DNA of 63,059 bases from an uncultured Butyrivibrio sp. (GTDB lineage Bacteria; Bacillota; Clostridia; Lachnospirales; Lachnospiraceae): assembly GCA_947167765.1 (NCBI GenBank), contig CAMVJI010000004.1:1-63059 (forward strand). Direction: 5' to 3'. The translations under genes were made by a program, and so were the position numbers. Under the pieces are notes generated by a model. That model searched no databases and was not told where the DNA came from. It worked only from the letters and a program-made list of their open reading frames with translations. Positions 17,549 through 27,311 of the stretch are shown one piece after another; within the stretch, counting starts at the first letter, position 1, and each line of letters opens with the position of its first letter.

Positions 17549-19082
17549 TGGTGATCTCCGAAAGGACTTCTGATATGGATACTATATTCCCGATTCTTCC
17601 TAGTTTTTCGAGATTATACTTTATCTCTCCAAAAGAAAATGGTGCAGTAACAATGATAGTCTCGGTTTTGGGAATTACTGAATAGTCAGAATAGACTGTA
17701 ATATCATCCAATATTGGATACTTATTCTTGACTGTCACATTCTTTTCAACCACGTATTCAATTCGAACATTAGCTGATTTCAAACAACGTACTAAATGTC
17801 TTCCTAGTACTCCAAAACCGTAAACAGCAACAACATCACCATATTTATCAGCAATATTCTTGCCTACGTTAACCCCTTCTTCAGACAAATTTAACCATCT
17901 ATCCAAGACTCGTAAATTCGCTTCTGTTCGCTTGTTGAGAATTGAAAGATTAGTATATTTTCCCCCCAGCACTTGCAAGGTCTTATCAAATTGACACTCT
18001 TCGCTTTCAAATTGATCCTTAGCATTCTTTATTGCTTGTAAATACTGATACTTATCGATTTCATCAGGTTCAAGGTACATTCCCTCTCCCCACTCATTCC
18101 AAGCATTAATAAATGTAAAGTTCGCTCCATGCCTGCTGTTTTTTTTAAGTAATTCATATATGTTTCTTTCGTATCGATCTGGAGAAACCCGCGTTATTAC
18201 AGTGCCTTTTCCTCCTCTTCTTGGTGTGTCATCATATCCAGAAAAACCCATAAAATATGGAATAGTATTATATTCTTGCGGTTCTTCAAGCAAACTGTCC
18301 CAAGCATTTTGTCCTTCTACAACGTTTATTCCATTTATTTTATCTTTCTTTATCCTTGCCAATGCTCTTCTAGGGTATCGGTAAATTTGCCCATCTAGCA
18401 CATTGGTCATTTCCTGCCTACATCCTCCTCCAAGAATGAACATTCCTTTAAATCCCGCTTCATATGCAAGTCTGTTCCAACAATCGATCATTTTTCTCAG
18501 GCAACTAATATCTTCTACATTATGAATCACAAATAGAGGTTTTCCATCAACTTTGATATATCGTTCATCCCTAAAAAAAGGCTGTAAGTATTTAAAATGA
18601 TCTTTCCATTCTTTTTCTGATCCGTATTCCTGCTCCAACAGTATTCCATTACTGTTCACTAATTCTCCACTACTGGTTTGTTCATACTTATCTGCCCAAT
18701 GATTACTTGTTCTAATCCCCGACCAAGTCCTAGCCCAAGTCTCATTGGCCCAAGAAAAGCAAAATGGCATATCTACATCTTTCCACTCAAGTAACAATTC
18801 AGCAGGCTTTTCTAAAATTTGTCTGCCATCCTTGAACCAATAATGATAGATACACATACCGTCAATGCCATATTCATGCATGAGTTTGGATTGCCATATC
18901 ATCGAATCCTTGTCTGTCAAGTCATAATAATTTGCATTTAACGGAAGTCTCGGCTGATCATGGCCATCAAACAACGATTCTGCATTCTTAACCGCAACCC
19001 AATCTGTATATCCTTCACCCCACCACTCATCATTTTCTTTTACTCTATGATATTGAGGAAGGTACATCGCAATAATCTTCAT
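17541..19082 (-). CDS. WbsX/GH99-like protein with C-terminal Rossmann-like module
   Basis: The protein has 513 residues from the ATG at 19082, preceded by GGTGGG; an ATG at 19097 has AAGG touching it and is less likely. Residues 1-340 match the WbsX family, with a GH99-like fold: MKIIAMYLPQYH, WGEGYTDW, CIYHYWF, FCFSWANETWARTW and FTFINAWNEWGEGM. WbsX proteins occur in O-antigen and surface glycan clusters and are not proven hydrolases. Residues 417-513 are a separate module beginning VVAVYGFGVLGRHLVRCLKS. With no signal peptide it probably acts in the cytosol on glycan intermediates. Confidence 0.85.
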   Translation of the reverse strand: MKIIAMYLPQYHRVKENDEWWGEGYTDWVAVKNAESLFDGHDQPRLPLNANYYDLTDKDSMIWQSKLMHEYGIDGMCIYHYWFKDGRQILEKPAELLLEWKDVDMPFCFSWANETWARTWSGIRTSNHWADKYEQTSSGELVNSNGILLEQEYGSEKEWKDHFKYLQPFFRDERYIKVDGKPLFVIHNVEDISCLRKMIDCWNRLAYEAGFKGMFILGGGCRQEMTNVLDGQIYRYPRRALARIKKDKINGINVVEGQNAWDSLLEEPQEYNTIPYFMGFSGYDDTPRRGGKGTVITRVSPDRYERNIYELLKKNSRHGANFTFINAWNEWGEGMYLEPDEIDKYQYLQAIKNAKDQFESEECQFDKTLQVLGGKYTNLSILNKRTEANLRVLDRWLNLSEEGVNVGKNIADKYGDVVAVYGFGVLGRHLVRCLKSANVRIEYVVEKNVTVKNKYPILDDITVYSDYSVIPKTETIIVTAPFSFGEIKYNLEKLGRIGNIVSISEVLSEITNG

Positions 19083-19108
19083 AATTCTACCCACCATCCT
19101 TCTATGCT

Positions 19109-20674
19109 TTATGATTCAACTACTTTATGAAGCAATTCAGATAGTCCCACAACATTTATTTCTTTTTCAGCAAAACTCTCATCTATAATCTGCTTCTCAT
19201 ATTTGGATGGGGTTACAATGAGTAAATCCGCCTCACAAGCGCCTTCCCATTCGTCAAACATCCTTATTGAGCCCCAAAACGCTTCTTGAGCATTTTTGTC
19301 AATCATTCCAACAATTCTTATAGCACTAGCACTAATTTCCTCCAAAACTCTCTTTCCGAATTTTCCCACGCCATAAATGCATACAGTATTAACACCATTT
19401 TTTAACAAATAGTCAGATATTGATCTACCAGAAATCTTAACCATACACCATAAAGCTTCAACAGTTCTTGCAGGACTAACATTAGCAGCAGCTATTTCTT
19501 TACATTTTCTAGAAATGTCTTTATAAATCAAACTTTCCTTTCCTAATTTTATATGTTCAACATCTTCATAGATTTTTAGTATACTATGCACATATTTATT
19601 TAGATCAAATCTATCTCTTACATATTCTTGGCATTGACGAATGACACAAAAGTACTCAGTATCAGTCATATTTATAGCTTTTATAATAGCCTTTGCAAGT
19701 TCCTGATAATTCCCAGGAGAATACAAAAAACCTCTTGTTTGATCATTCCCTATTATTTCTGCTGTACCACCTGTATTAGTCCCAATTGGCACAAGACCTG
19801 CAGCCATAGCTTCAATTGTAACTCTTCCTAAAGCTTCCATCCTTGACGTGGTTAATGCGAATGTACATTCATCTCGCAATCCACGTAAATCATCACAAAA
19901 CGGTAGTATTTTAATTTTTTGCTGCAACTCATTATTCGTTATGAAATTGTTCAAATCATCAATTGTCTTAGTATCTCCGTCTCCTACAATTACCAGACTT
20001 GCACTTATCTCATTATTTACGATTGCCATCGCCTTGACAGCATCCCATTGTCCCTTTCCATCCGATATTCTCCCTGCTAATATAAATCTATTATTTCGAT
20101 TATTTGATTTAGAATAATAGTTTTCAAGATTTATTCCATCAGATAAGCAAGTTGACTCTACCCCGTACTTATTGTAAAAGGACTTTTTAACACTTTCAGA
20201 TATCGTAATGAGTCTAGATGCGGACTTGAATAGTTTTTCTTTTATTTCTAAATTTAGATATGAAGCAGAAAAATCCTCCTCCATAAACTCTCTTACATGC
20301 CAAATATGAGGTTTACGACTTATCATTGCAGCCAGGGCTCCAACATCGCAAACACTCGAATTTGTATGTACTATGTCAATGTTCTCTTCTTTTATAATAT
20401 CTGCAATCTTAAAGGACTCCCATACATTATTAACAACCTGCATTTCTTCATCGTCATTTGTAATCTTACTCTTATTTTTTAGCTTAGATACGTACGGAAC
20501 AATATAATACCTTATACCATTTTGGATAAGCTCATCTTCCAATTTCCCTTTTTTGGGAATTACAACTATTGGAACAACATACTCCTTTATTGCAATAACC
20601 ATATCCAACAGTGATCTATCAGCACCATTTCCGGATGAATCATGAGCCACATACATTACTCTTAATTGTTCCAT
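19109..20674 (-). CDS. GT4-type glycosyltransferase with C-terminal IYGVG module
   Basis: The 521-residue protein has an N-terminal GT-B half (MYVAHDSSGNGADRSLLDM, typical of GT4 acceptor loops; IVHTNSSVCDVGALAA) and a donor half with LAGRISDGKGQWDAVKAM and SRMEALGRVTIEAMAAGLVP containing E-x7-E. Residues 429-521 are the Rossmann-like module NTVCIYGVGKFGKRVLEEIS. Between them, residues 375-428 are helical and act as a linker. It lies in the AT-richest part of the operon. Confidence 0.85.
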   Translation of the reverse strand: MEQLRVMYVAHDSSGNGADRSLLDMVIAIKEYVVPIVVIPKKGKLEDELIQNGIRYYIVPYVSKLKNKSKITNDDEEMQVVNNVWESFKIADIIKEENIDIVHTNSSVCDVGALAAMISRKPHIWHVREFMEEDFSASYLNLEIKEKLFKSASRLITISESVKKSFYNKYGVESTCLSDGINLENYYSKSNNRNNRFILAGRISDGKGQWDAVKAMAIVNNEISASLVIVGDGDTKTIDDLNNFITNNELQQKIKILPFCDDLRGLRDECTFALTTSRMEALGRVTIEAMAAGLVPIGTNTGGTAEIIGNDQTRGFLYSPGNYQELAKAIIKAINMTDTEYFCVIRQCQEYVRDRFDLNKYVHSILKIYEDVEHIKLGKESLIYKDISRKCKEIAAANVSPARTVEALWCMVKISGRSISDYLLKNGVNTVCIYGVGKFGKRVLEEISASAIRIVGMIDKNAQEAFWGSIRMFDEWEGACEADLLIVTPSKYEKQIIDESFAEKEINVVGLSELLHKVVES

Positions 20675-20696
20675 TCACAAAACCTTTCAGTCAATG

Positions 20697-22115
20697 TCAC
20701 AGTAGCCATTCTATGCTGCCATAACATGAGAAAACATCGTTTTTGATACTATCATAAAAATCTATAACATCTATTTTTATTCCTAATTCAAGTATTGCTT
20801 TTCGCATTTCATCTCTATATTTCATGCTAGAAATAAACACTTTGCCTCCGATCTCTTCAAATTCATCTAAAGAAATTACCGGCAACTCAAGAAATGCTTC
20901 CCGATCCTTTTTTGTTTGAATAAAACCTTTAATTACTAAATTATGCTCATTGACCTTCTCAAATATTCTCAACACTCCTTCAGAATGCTTTCCAATACCA
21001 TAAAAATAAATTTCATCACTATTTAACATTTTAAATTCATTTTTATAGAACTCTCTAACTTTCACTAAATACCCCTTGAGAAAAGTACGTATTTCATTCA
21101 ATTCAAATAGCTCGCTCTTTTTTATTCTATCGAGCAAGGCAAAATCACTTGAAAAGTATCCATTAGTAAAATAATTATCTGTATACAAATCATCAAAAAG
21201 CAAAAGTAATTCGGATAAGAACTGCTTAATCCAAGTATTCATTTTTTCAATGGCATCTTCGGTAACTACTGCTCTTTTAGCTTCACAAAGAGCATGAATC
21301 GCCATATCTTTTAAATATCTAGGAAGTCCTCTAGCTGAATTATCATATTGGTACTTACGGTCTCGCAAATACTCAATAATCGCAATTTGCTCAGAGCAAA
21401 AATCAATAATGTTCTTGTCTGTTAGCTTATTGGTCATGATACTATTATTCCTGTATCGTCTATTGTAAAAGGCCTCAGGAAAGTATTTAACCTTTTCTGC
21501 CTCACAAATAAACATTATCGAAAAACGATGATCTTCATGTAACACCCCTTCATGAAAACGTATCTTTTTTCTATCTATTAGCGAATACTTATAAAGAGTA
21601 AAGCATACCGAAGCATCCCACCCCCCAGGATATGCATCATAAAAAAAGGCTTCTCCAGACATTGACTTGGTAGTCAATTCTGGGAATCTCATATAATCAG
21701 CTATAACGTTATCGTTAGAATTCACATATTCGGAATCCATAAAACTATTACCATTGTAATATATTCCATCTAATTCCTCATTGCTCAATTCCTTCTGTAA
21801 TTTTTCCACGGTATCTAATGCCAAATAATCATCAGAATCCAAAAACAAAAAATAGTCACACGGCTTCATGTTGTCTAATGCCTTGTTTCTAGCAGCACCT
21901 AAACCTTTATTGTGTTGCTCTAAATATGTGATATTTTTATACTCCCTAGCGAAATTACGGCATATACCAGCACTTTGATCAGTGGATCCATCATTAACTA
22001 AAATAATTTCATAGAATTGTTTAGTTTGATTTGCGACACTTTCCAAACAATCTTTAACCCACTTTTCAACATTATAAACAGGTATAATTGCTGATATTTT
22101 TGTAAAAATTCCCAT
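20697..22115 (-). CDS. GT2 glycosyltransferase with C-terminal FYGIG module
   Basis: The 472-residue protein begins with a GT-A family 2 domain: SAIIPVYNVEKWVKDCLESV, ILVNDGSTD, and the metal-binding LFLDSDDY near residue 95. A helical region at about 230-360 follows, then the module DEIYFYGIGKHSEGVLRIF at residues 367-472. GT2 enzymes are inverting and metal dependent. There is no membrane segment, so it probably acts on the cytosolic face on a lipid- or protein-linked acceptor. Confidence 0.85.
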   Translation of the reverse strand: MGIFTKISAIIPVYNVEKWVKDCLESVANQTKQFYEIILVNDGSTDQSAGICRNFAREYKNITYLEQHNKGLGAARNKALDNMKPCDYFLFLDSDDYLALDTVEKLQKELSNEELDGIYYNGNSFMDSEYVNSNDNVIADYMRFPELTTKSMSGEAFFYDAYPGGWDASVCFTLYKYSLIDRKKIRFHEGVLHEDHRFSIMFICEAEKVKYFPEAFYNRRYRNNSIMTNKLTDKNIIDFCSEQIAIIEYLRDRKYQYDNSARGLPRYLKDMAIHALCEAKRAVVTEDAIEKMNTWIKQFLSELLLLFDDLYTDNYFTNGYFSSDFALLDRIKKSELFELNEIRTFLKGYLVKVREFYKNEFKMLNSDEIYFYGIGKHSEGVLRIFEKVNEHNLVIKGFIQTKKDREAFLELPVISLDEFEEIGGKVFISSMKYRDEMRKAILELGIKIDVIDFYDSIKNDVFSCYGSIEWLL

Positions 22116-22135
22116 ACTAATATATCCACCATAAA

Positions 22136-23470
22136 TTAAACAAAGCGTACATCAACGATTCTATGCTTTCTGATTGTCTTGCGTGCTAACTCTTCACGCG
22201 CATCTTTTGATTTATCCTTATTCATTATTGCTATAAGGATTACATCACACTCTATTTCATCCACGCTAGCTACATCCGTAATCGAAACATCCAATTGTTC
22301 GTTATATCTCAAATATTTATCAACCCATCCAACAATTTGCACTTTTTTTGAATTACTCAACTGCCTGTATGCGTCAGTCCCCACATCGCCCGCACCATAT
22401 ATTACTACTCGGCTACCGGGTTCGAATATCTGCTCGTCAATATACCAGTGTTTCCGCCTATCATAACTAGTTTTGTTTCTTAATTTGAATAATAAATAAT
22501 CCTCAATATCTCCATTAAATATTACATCTAATAGCTTCGCATTGTTTTTAGAAAGATTTACAGGATTATTGAAGTCATAATTAAACTCAGTGCTGTATAA
22601 ACTGTTTTTCACATTATCAAAAAACACTCTTAATGACCTTTTATCTTTGACAACAAAGCTCATATTAAACAACAGCTGCTCATAATAGAACTCTAAAAAT
22701 CCTACTGTACCATTAAGCTTTATGCCTCGTTCCTTCATTTGTGCAATCAATGCCTCTAAGTAATTCTTAACAATATTAGGATGTTTTTCTCGTAAATTAT
22801 TTCCGGTTGTAGATGCAGAATTATTACACCTATACCTTAATAATCTATCTGAAATGCAGTATATTTTATGTGCTAATAACAGCGACATATAGACAAAAAA
22901 AATATCATTTGCATATGGTGTGGAATCAAATTGAAGATTATTATCAATCAAGAATGATTTGCGAAACAGTTTATTGTATGGTGCCGGATTAGTTATCCAG
23001 AATATTTTGTCACAAATGCTTTCACTAGAAAAACATTGATTCATCGGAGCGTTTTGTTTGTTTATTCCACATGAACTATTCGTTACTATCCCTGTAGCAT
23101 CATCAAATTCAGAGAAATCAAATATAACTACATCAGCACAATTGGCACACGCTGCCTCTACACTTTTTGTTAGCATATCGGGTTCGAAACGATCATCTGA
23201 ATCTAAAAAAATAATGAAATCGCCTTTAGCCTGTTTCAAGCCGTTATTCCGAGCAACTCCAGCTCCTTGATTATCCTGATGTAGTATCTTGATCCTATGA
23301 TCTTTTGAAGAATATCTTTTCAATAATGAAGCAGATAAATCTGATGATCCATCATCAACACATATTACTTCAAAGTCCTGAAAGCTCTGATTTAAAATAT
23401 CTTGAATAGCGCTCTCAATATATTTTTCCGCATTATAAATTGGAATAATAATCGAAACAGTAGTTTTCAT
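22136..23470 (-). CDS. GT2 glycosyltransferase with C-terminal IYGAG module
   Basis: The protein has 444 residues from the ATG at 23470, just after the stop of the upstream gene at 23475; a longer frame to 23545 overlaps that gene and lacks a site. The GT2 domain shows VSIIIPIYNAEKYIESAI, ICVDDGSSD and FLDSDDR. Residues 353-444 form the module SRVVIYGAGDVGTDAYRQLS. It is similar in layout to the next gene but clearly different in sequence, so they are not a recent duplication. Confidence 0.85.
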   Translation of the reverse strand: MKTTVSIIIPIYNAEKYIESAIQDILNQSFQDFEVICVDDGSSDLSASLLKRYSSKDHRIKILHQDNQGAGVARNNGLKQAKGDFIIFLDSDDRFEPDMLTKSVEAACANCADVVIFDFSEFDDATGIVTNSSCGINKQNAPMNQCFSSESICDKIFWITNPAPYNKLFRKSFLIDNNLQFDSTPYANDIFFVYMSLLLAHKIYCISDRLLRYRCNNSASTTGNNLREKHPNIVKNYLEALIAQMKERGIKLNGTVGFLEFYYEQLLFNMSFVVKDKRSLRVFFDNVKNSLYSTEFNYDFNNPVNLSKNNAKLLDVIFNGDIEDYLLFKLRNKTSYDRRKHWYIDEQIFEPGSRVVIYGAGDVGTDAYRQLSNSKKVQIVGWVDKYLRYNEQLDVSITDVASVDEIECDVILIAIMNKDKSKDAREELARKTIRKHRIVDVRFV

Positions 23471-23474
23471 ATCA

Positions 23475-24701
23475 TCAAATTCCATCCTGGAGTATTTTTT
23501 CAAAAAAGCGTTGATATTCCTCTTTTCTATTATATCTGTAAGCATCGTTCATAGGGGGGGTACTAAGCATTTCCATATATTGATCCGGATTATTGTCTAA
23601 TTCAATGACTCTATCTACAACTTCCTCAAAATTATGATAATCATGGCAATTAATAAAGCTTCTTGAATCGACATATTTATCAATATCAGGATTTCCCCAA
23701 TATATAGGAATTGATCCACTTCTAAATGTTTCAAATAGTTTCTCGGTAGAATACCCCGACGCAGATGAATTTTCAAAAGCTATCGTGAATTTATAGTTGC
23801 GGACAAACTCCCGCCTTCCAGCCACCCAATTCCCGATTCTTGGAACTATGGCTTCCTTCATATTGTTGAGCACTAACCCTGGACAATCTACTTTTTTATA
23901 TTCAGATAGTAGATTACAAAAATGCTTCCTTAATAAAGCTCCATCTCCTCTATTTGAATTTGAATAAATGAAATTACAAAATTTTCTTTCAGCTTCTTTT
24001 GTACTCAAAAACTCTTTTCTATCATTTATAGTTTTATCTGTTGGAAAAAAAATCGAATAATATAAATTGTTTTTTGTTGGTAATTCACGAGAAATAATAG
24101 AATAATTCACTATAGTATAATCTGGAACATAGCTCTCACCTGGCCAAAAAGCAACTTTAATTGAATTCTTCTTGCATTCAGGATAAAGTCCTGTTCTTCC
24201 ACACTCAAACCCATAGAACTCAACTTCTGGGTTTTCTGATATAACCAGATCATAGTCTTCCAACATCGCTACCAAATGCCTAATTGAAGACTCATCAAAA
24301 GAATGTAGTTTTATTCCCAATGCTGATTTTGGGTTATCATATTTATGCTTACGCACATAAGCGATGTAATCTTGGTACAATTCATCTGCGTTATATTTTC
24401 TCCAAATTATTTTTTTGGCATCCACATCGCTTTTACCAACCAGCATGTCTATAACTTTTTTTGCCACTGATTCATCATCAATGGCCACTAATACAAAATC
24501 GGCCAATCCATAGTTGGCTTGATCGGGGGATATTATGTGGCATCCAAACGCTTCTCTTACATCTCTATCAACCCATTGCACTACTTTGCAATATCCTGTA
24601 TCATGAGCGCCTGTATAGTATTCTTTTCCTATTTTGCCCGCACCATAAATGATAACCTTTGCCCCTTTCGGGATATATCGCATTGGAAACATCCGTTTCA
24701 A
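23475..24701 (-). CDS. GT10 (alpha-1,3/4-fucosyltransferase-like) with N-terminal IYGAG module
   Basis: The 408-residue protein has a Rossmann-like module at residues 13-105 (GAKVIIYGAGKIGKEYY). The C-terminal part carries the GT10 donor-site signature FTIAFENSSASGYSTEKLFE, followed by FRSGSIPIYWGNPDIDKYV. GT10 enzymes transfer fucose from GDP-fucose or related sugars, such as in bacterial Lewis antigens. No GDP-fucose genes are in the window, so the donor may be made elsewhere or differ. It is a rare family for Clostridia, which supports acquisition with the operon. Confidence 0.85.
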   Translation of the reverse strand: MKRMFPMRYIPKGAKVIIYGAGKIGKEYYTGAHDTGYCKVVQWVDRDVREAFGCHIISPDQANYGLADFVLVAIDDESVAKKVIDMLVGKSDVDAKKIIWRKYNADELYQDYIAYVRKHKYDNPKSALGIKLHSFDESSIRHLVAMLEDYDLVISENPEVEFYGFECGRTGLYPECKKNSIKVAFWPGESYVPDYTIVNYSIISRELPTKNNLYYSIFFPTDKTINDRKEFLSTKEAERKFCNFIYSNSNRGDGALLRKHFCNLLSEYKKVDCPGLVLNNMKEAIVPRIGNWVAGRREFVRNYKFTIAFENSSASGYSTEKLFETFRSGSIPIYWGNPDIDKYVDSRSFINCHDYHNFEEVVDRVIELDNNPDQYMEMLSTPPMNDAYRYNRKEEYQRFFEKILQDGI

Positions 24702-24744
24702 CTCCTATCATAAAACGACTCTGGATTATAAATCACTAGACTAT

Positions 24745-25803
24745 CTATTTCTTTCTAAACCAAAACAATCCCACACCAAAACGCATGTCCCAATTATCAT
24801 ATCTATGGATATCCACGTTTAAATCAAAGCAAATATCCTTTCCTTTCCTTTCAACTCCAGAAAACTCAACTAAATTACACTGACTAAACTTATCAATAAT
24901 TGTTTGAGGATAAAACACCCTGTGGGCATTAAACTCTACTCGTTGCTCTCCTACAGGAACGGAAATAAAAATATTACCTCCAGATTTCATTTTCCTTTGT
25001 AGTCTGTTTATAAACACTTCCCAAGCATCTGGTCTTATAGGATCCCCATATCGTCCTAGTCCAAAATGTTCGATGCTACATATGGCTGAAAAAGAATCAA
25101 TTGAATTATCATCTACATTTTCTAGTTCAGTAGCATCATCCTGAATAAAATGCATTCCTTCCACAAGTGTATCCAATGGTCTGACATCAATAACATTAAC
25201 TTCTATATCCGCTGCCAAAAGGGTTGAAACAAAACCATTAATCCTACTTCCAACATCCCAGTGACTTTTTACCTTGCTGGCAATTATTCTTTTGGCCGCC
25301 CATAAATCCTGCCAAAAGTAAAAGTCAACATCTCCTGCACTTGCATACTTTTCTCGAACAATTGGATACAGATTTCTTTCATGTATATCGAAAGAACTGT
25401 CCTTATTCTCTTTGCTGTACTTTGCGATGTCTTCATTTAATAATTTCGCATCTACCATCCCATATTCATTGTAGTAACGATACAACGTTTTCTCAGATAG
25501 AATTGAGTTAATTCTCTCGTCATCATTAAATATGCGAAATCGTCTTCCTGGTTTTAAAAAAACCACTTTTTCATAGTCTATGCCCTTATCTTCAATAATA
25601 CGAAAAGCCTCGTCTGTTGCCATGAACGCACATATGATAAAGTCATAATCATCTGGAATAGTGTCAAAAGAAAAAACTCTATAACCTCTATATTCACTAA
25701 TGGTTGGGGTTGTTTCTAAATATCCAACTATATCAGCTGTAATTCCTTCACTAAATATTCTTCGTTCATAGCTCCCTGTTCCCCAAATAATTACCTTACT
25801 CAA
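24745..25803 (-). CDS. DUF268-like methyltransferase with N-terminal Rossmann-like module
   Basis: The 352-residue protein starts at TTG, behind GGAGG at six bases. Residues 1-95 are a module opening SKVIIWGTGSYERRIF. The rest matches DUF268-type SAM methyltransferases: WDVGSRINGFVSTLLA as the SAM-binding loop, VIDVRPLDT, FIQDDATELENVDDNSIDS, CSIEHFGLGRYGDP and VPVGEQRVEFNAHRVF. Such genes are found in surface glycan clusters. Sugar O- or N-methylation is the likely role, by inference. Confidence 0.8.
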   Translation of the reverse strand: MSKVIIWGTGSYERRIFSEGITADIVGYLETTPTISEYRGYRVFSFDTIPDDYDFIICAFMATDEAFRIIEDKGIDYEKVVFLKPGRRFRIFNDDERINSILSEKTLYRYYNEYGMVDAKLLNEDIAKYSKENKDSSFDIHERNLYPIVREKYASAGDVDFYFWQDLWAAKRIIASKVKSHWDVGSRINGFVSTLLAADIEVNVIDVRPLDTLVEGMHFIQDDATELENVDDNSIDSFSAICSIEHFGLGRYGDPIRPDAWEVFINRLQRKMKSGGNIFISVPVGEQRVEFNAHRVFYPQTIIDKFSQCNLVEFSGVERKGKDICFDLNVDIHRYDNWDMRFGVGLFWFRKK

Positions 25804-25830
25804 TTCGGTCCTCCTATTGGCAATCCAATT

Positions 25831-27093
25831 TTATTGTTCTCCAGCCGCTATTACCCTCCAAATATCTGTAACATCACACCTGTCACAATTAACATCACTC
25901 AATTTCAAAAAGAATTCTTTCAAATCGCGTTTTAAACATTGATTGCCTTCTACTGTAACATAGCTCTCTTCATCTTCAACTATCCCCAAATCATACATGC
26001 TCGCTGCTCGAGCACAGGAAAATACTTTTCCCTCTAGTACAGTTTTACAATAATAACTTGATGGACATCTGTTATAAATATCTAATAATTGTTCTAGGCT
26101 CCTACCTCTAGAATTAATATCTCCAGAATCAATCCAGCTTAGTTCTGATATTTCCTCAAACCGCACTCCATTTAAAAACAATGTTTCTTCCAACTCATCG
26201 ATTCTTGACGAAACTTCATATCTACTTATCCTCACAGTAACTTTTGGGTTCTTAAGAACATCCAACACCTCATTTTTAGGGATTACTGTGCCATTAGTTG
26301 TAATTTCTATACCCCAAATATTATCAATATCTACCACATAATTGATTACATCCTTTAAATATGGGTAAACAAATGGTTCACCACCGATCAGTTCAATGGT
26401 GATTATTTTGTCAGCCGCTTCTGACAAAGCTCGAATATCCCGAAGAACAACATCTAGTTCAACATGCTTAGGATGATCATATCTATTCATCAAATTATTA
26501 CAATGACGACACTTTAAAGAACACATTCTTGTCAATTCAAAAACCATACGCGGAACAACAAGTTTGTTCTCGTCTAAAACTTCGCTTAAACTATTACTAA
26601 CTATTCTGGAACCAAATTCACTTTCTGGATCAATGCCTCGGCGTGTCAAATACTGTTTAACACAATGCTCCACTGGTTTTAATAATCTATTTTCGTAACA
26701 ACTACCTTTTTTGGCAGTTCGCCTATCACCAATCCATATTATCTTCTCTCGTGGAACACCTATACTGATGAGAAAAGCATGTATTTCCTTAGCTTTTCCC
26801 ATTTCAGAAACGGCGATTACAACGAAATCAAAGCTAATTTGTGTTATCTGTACTGGATCACATACATCAATCCCCCATGTATTCCACTGTTGATAGCACC
26901 GATCTACCCAGGCAATGACATGGCAATATTTACTATCTTCTATTTGCTTGTGATAGGCTTGACCAACATCCCCAGCCCCATACAACACTATTTGTGAGCC
27001 GTATCCAACTTGAGAAAATGGGAATACCCAGTCCTTTTCAAGCTTATATTTTCCTTCGTAATTCTCAAAATTATTTCTGTACATAGCCACCAC
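25831..27093 (-). CDS. Radical SAM/SPASM protein with N-terminal YGAG module
   Basis: The 420-residue protein has a module at about residues 33-130 (SQIVLYGAGDVGQAYHKQIE), then a radical SAM domain with CSLKCRHC as the CxxxCxxC cluster ligand and LIGGEPFVYP. A C-terminal SPASM-like region has further cysteines (CPSSYYCKTV, VFSCARAASM, CDRCD) for auxiliary iron-sulfur clusters. Family members modify peptides, cofactors or sugars. In a glycan operon, radical epimerisation or C-C chemistry on a sugar or peptide is possible but unproven. The start is GTG at 27093 or, equally possible, ATG at 27084. A sigma-28-like box lies about 80 bases upstream. Confidence 0.85.
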   Translation of the reverse strand: MVAMYRNNFENYEGKYKLEKDWVFPFSQVGYGSQIVLYGAGDVGQAYHKQIEDSKYCHVIAWVDRCYQQWNTWGIDVCDPVQITQISFDFVVIAVSEMGKAKEIHAFLISIGVPREKIIWIGDRRTAKKGSCYENRLLKPVEHCVKQYLTRRGIDPESEFGSRIVSNSLSEVLDENKLVVPRMVFELTRMCSLKCRHCNNLMNRYDHPKHVELDVVLRDIRALSEAADKIITIELIGGEPFVYPYLKDVINYVVDIDNIWGIEITTNGTVIPKNEVLDVLKNPKVTVRISRYEVSSRIDELEETLFLNGVRFEEISELSWIDSGDINSRGRSLEQLLDIYNRCPSSYYCKTVLEGKVFSCARAASMYDLGIVEDEESYVTVEGNQCLKRDLKEFFLKLSDVNCDRCDVTDIWRVIAAGEQ

Positions 27094-27174
27094 ATGTCAA
27101 ACACTTTATTTTACAATATCTTCAGCAATTATTAAGAGACTTAACTATTGATTTGCTTACCCAAAATCAGTTTT

Positions 27175-27201
27175 ATATCGGTATCAACCCATATTTCTTA
27201 C
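27175..27201 (-). promoter_or_regulatory. Sigma-28-like promoter inside the glycan operon
   Basis: The 218-base gap upstream of the radical SAM gene is the longest gap within the operon. Read on the minus strand it has GTAA (27198-27201), exactly 15 bases, and ACCGATAT (27175-27182). The same ACCGATAT with N15 spacing occurs upstream of flaG, and TTAA-N15-NYCGATAW recurs at the other flagellar promoters here. The -35 box has one more mismatch than the flagellar ones. The link to the motility regulon is inference. Nothing else was recognised in the gap. Confidence 0.45.
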
Positions 27202-27311
27202 TTAACCCCTTCGTCATGAAGAATCCCTTTAACCATCTACAATCAGGTCAAATAGAAATATAAAATCACACTTGTGTTTTTCATTATTATCTACACAAAC
27301 ATAATTCAGAT

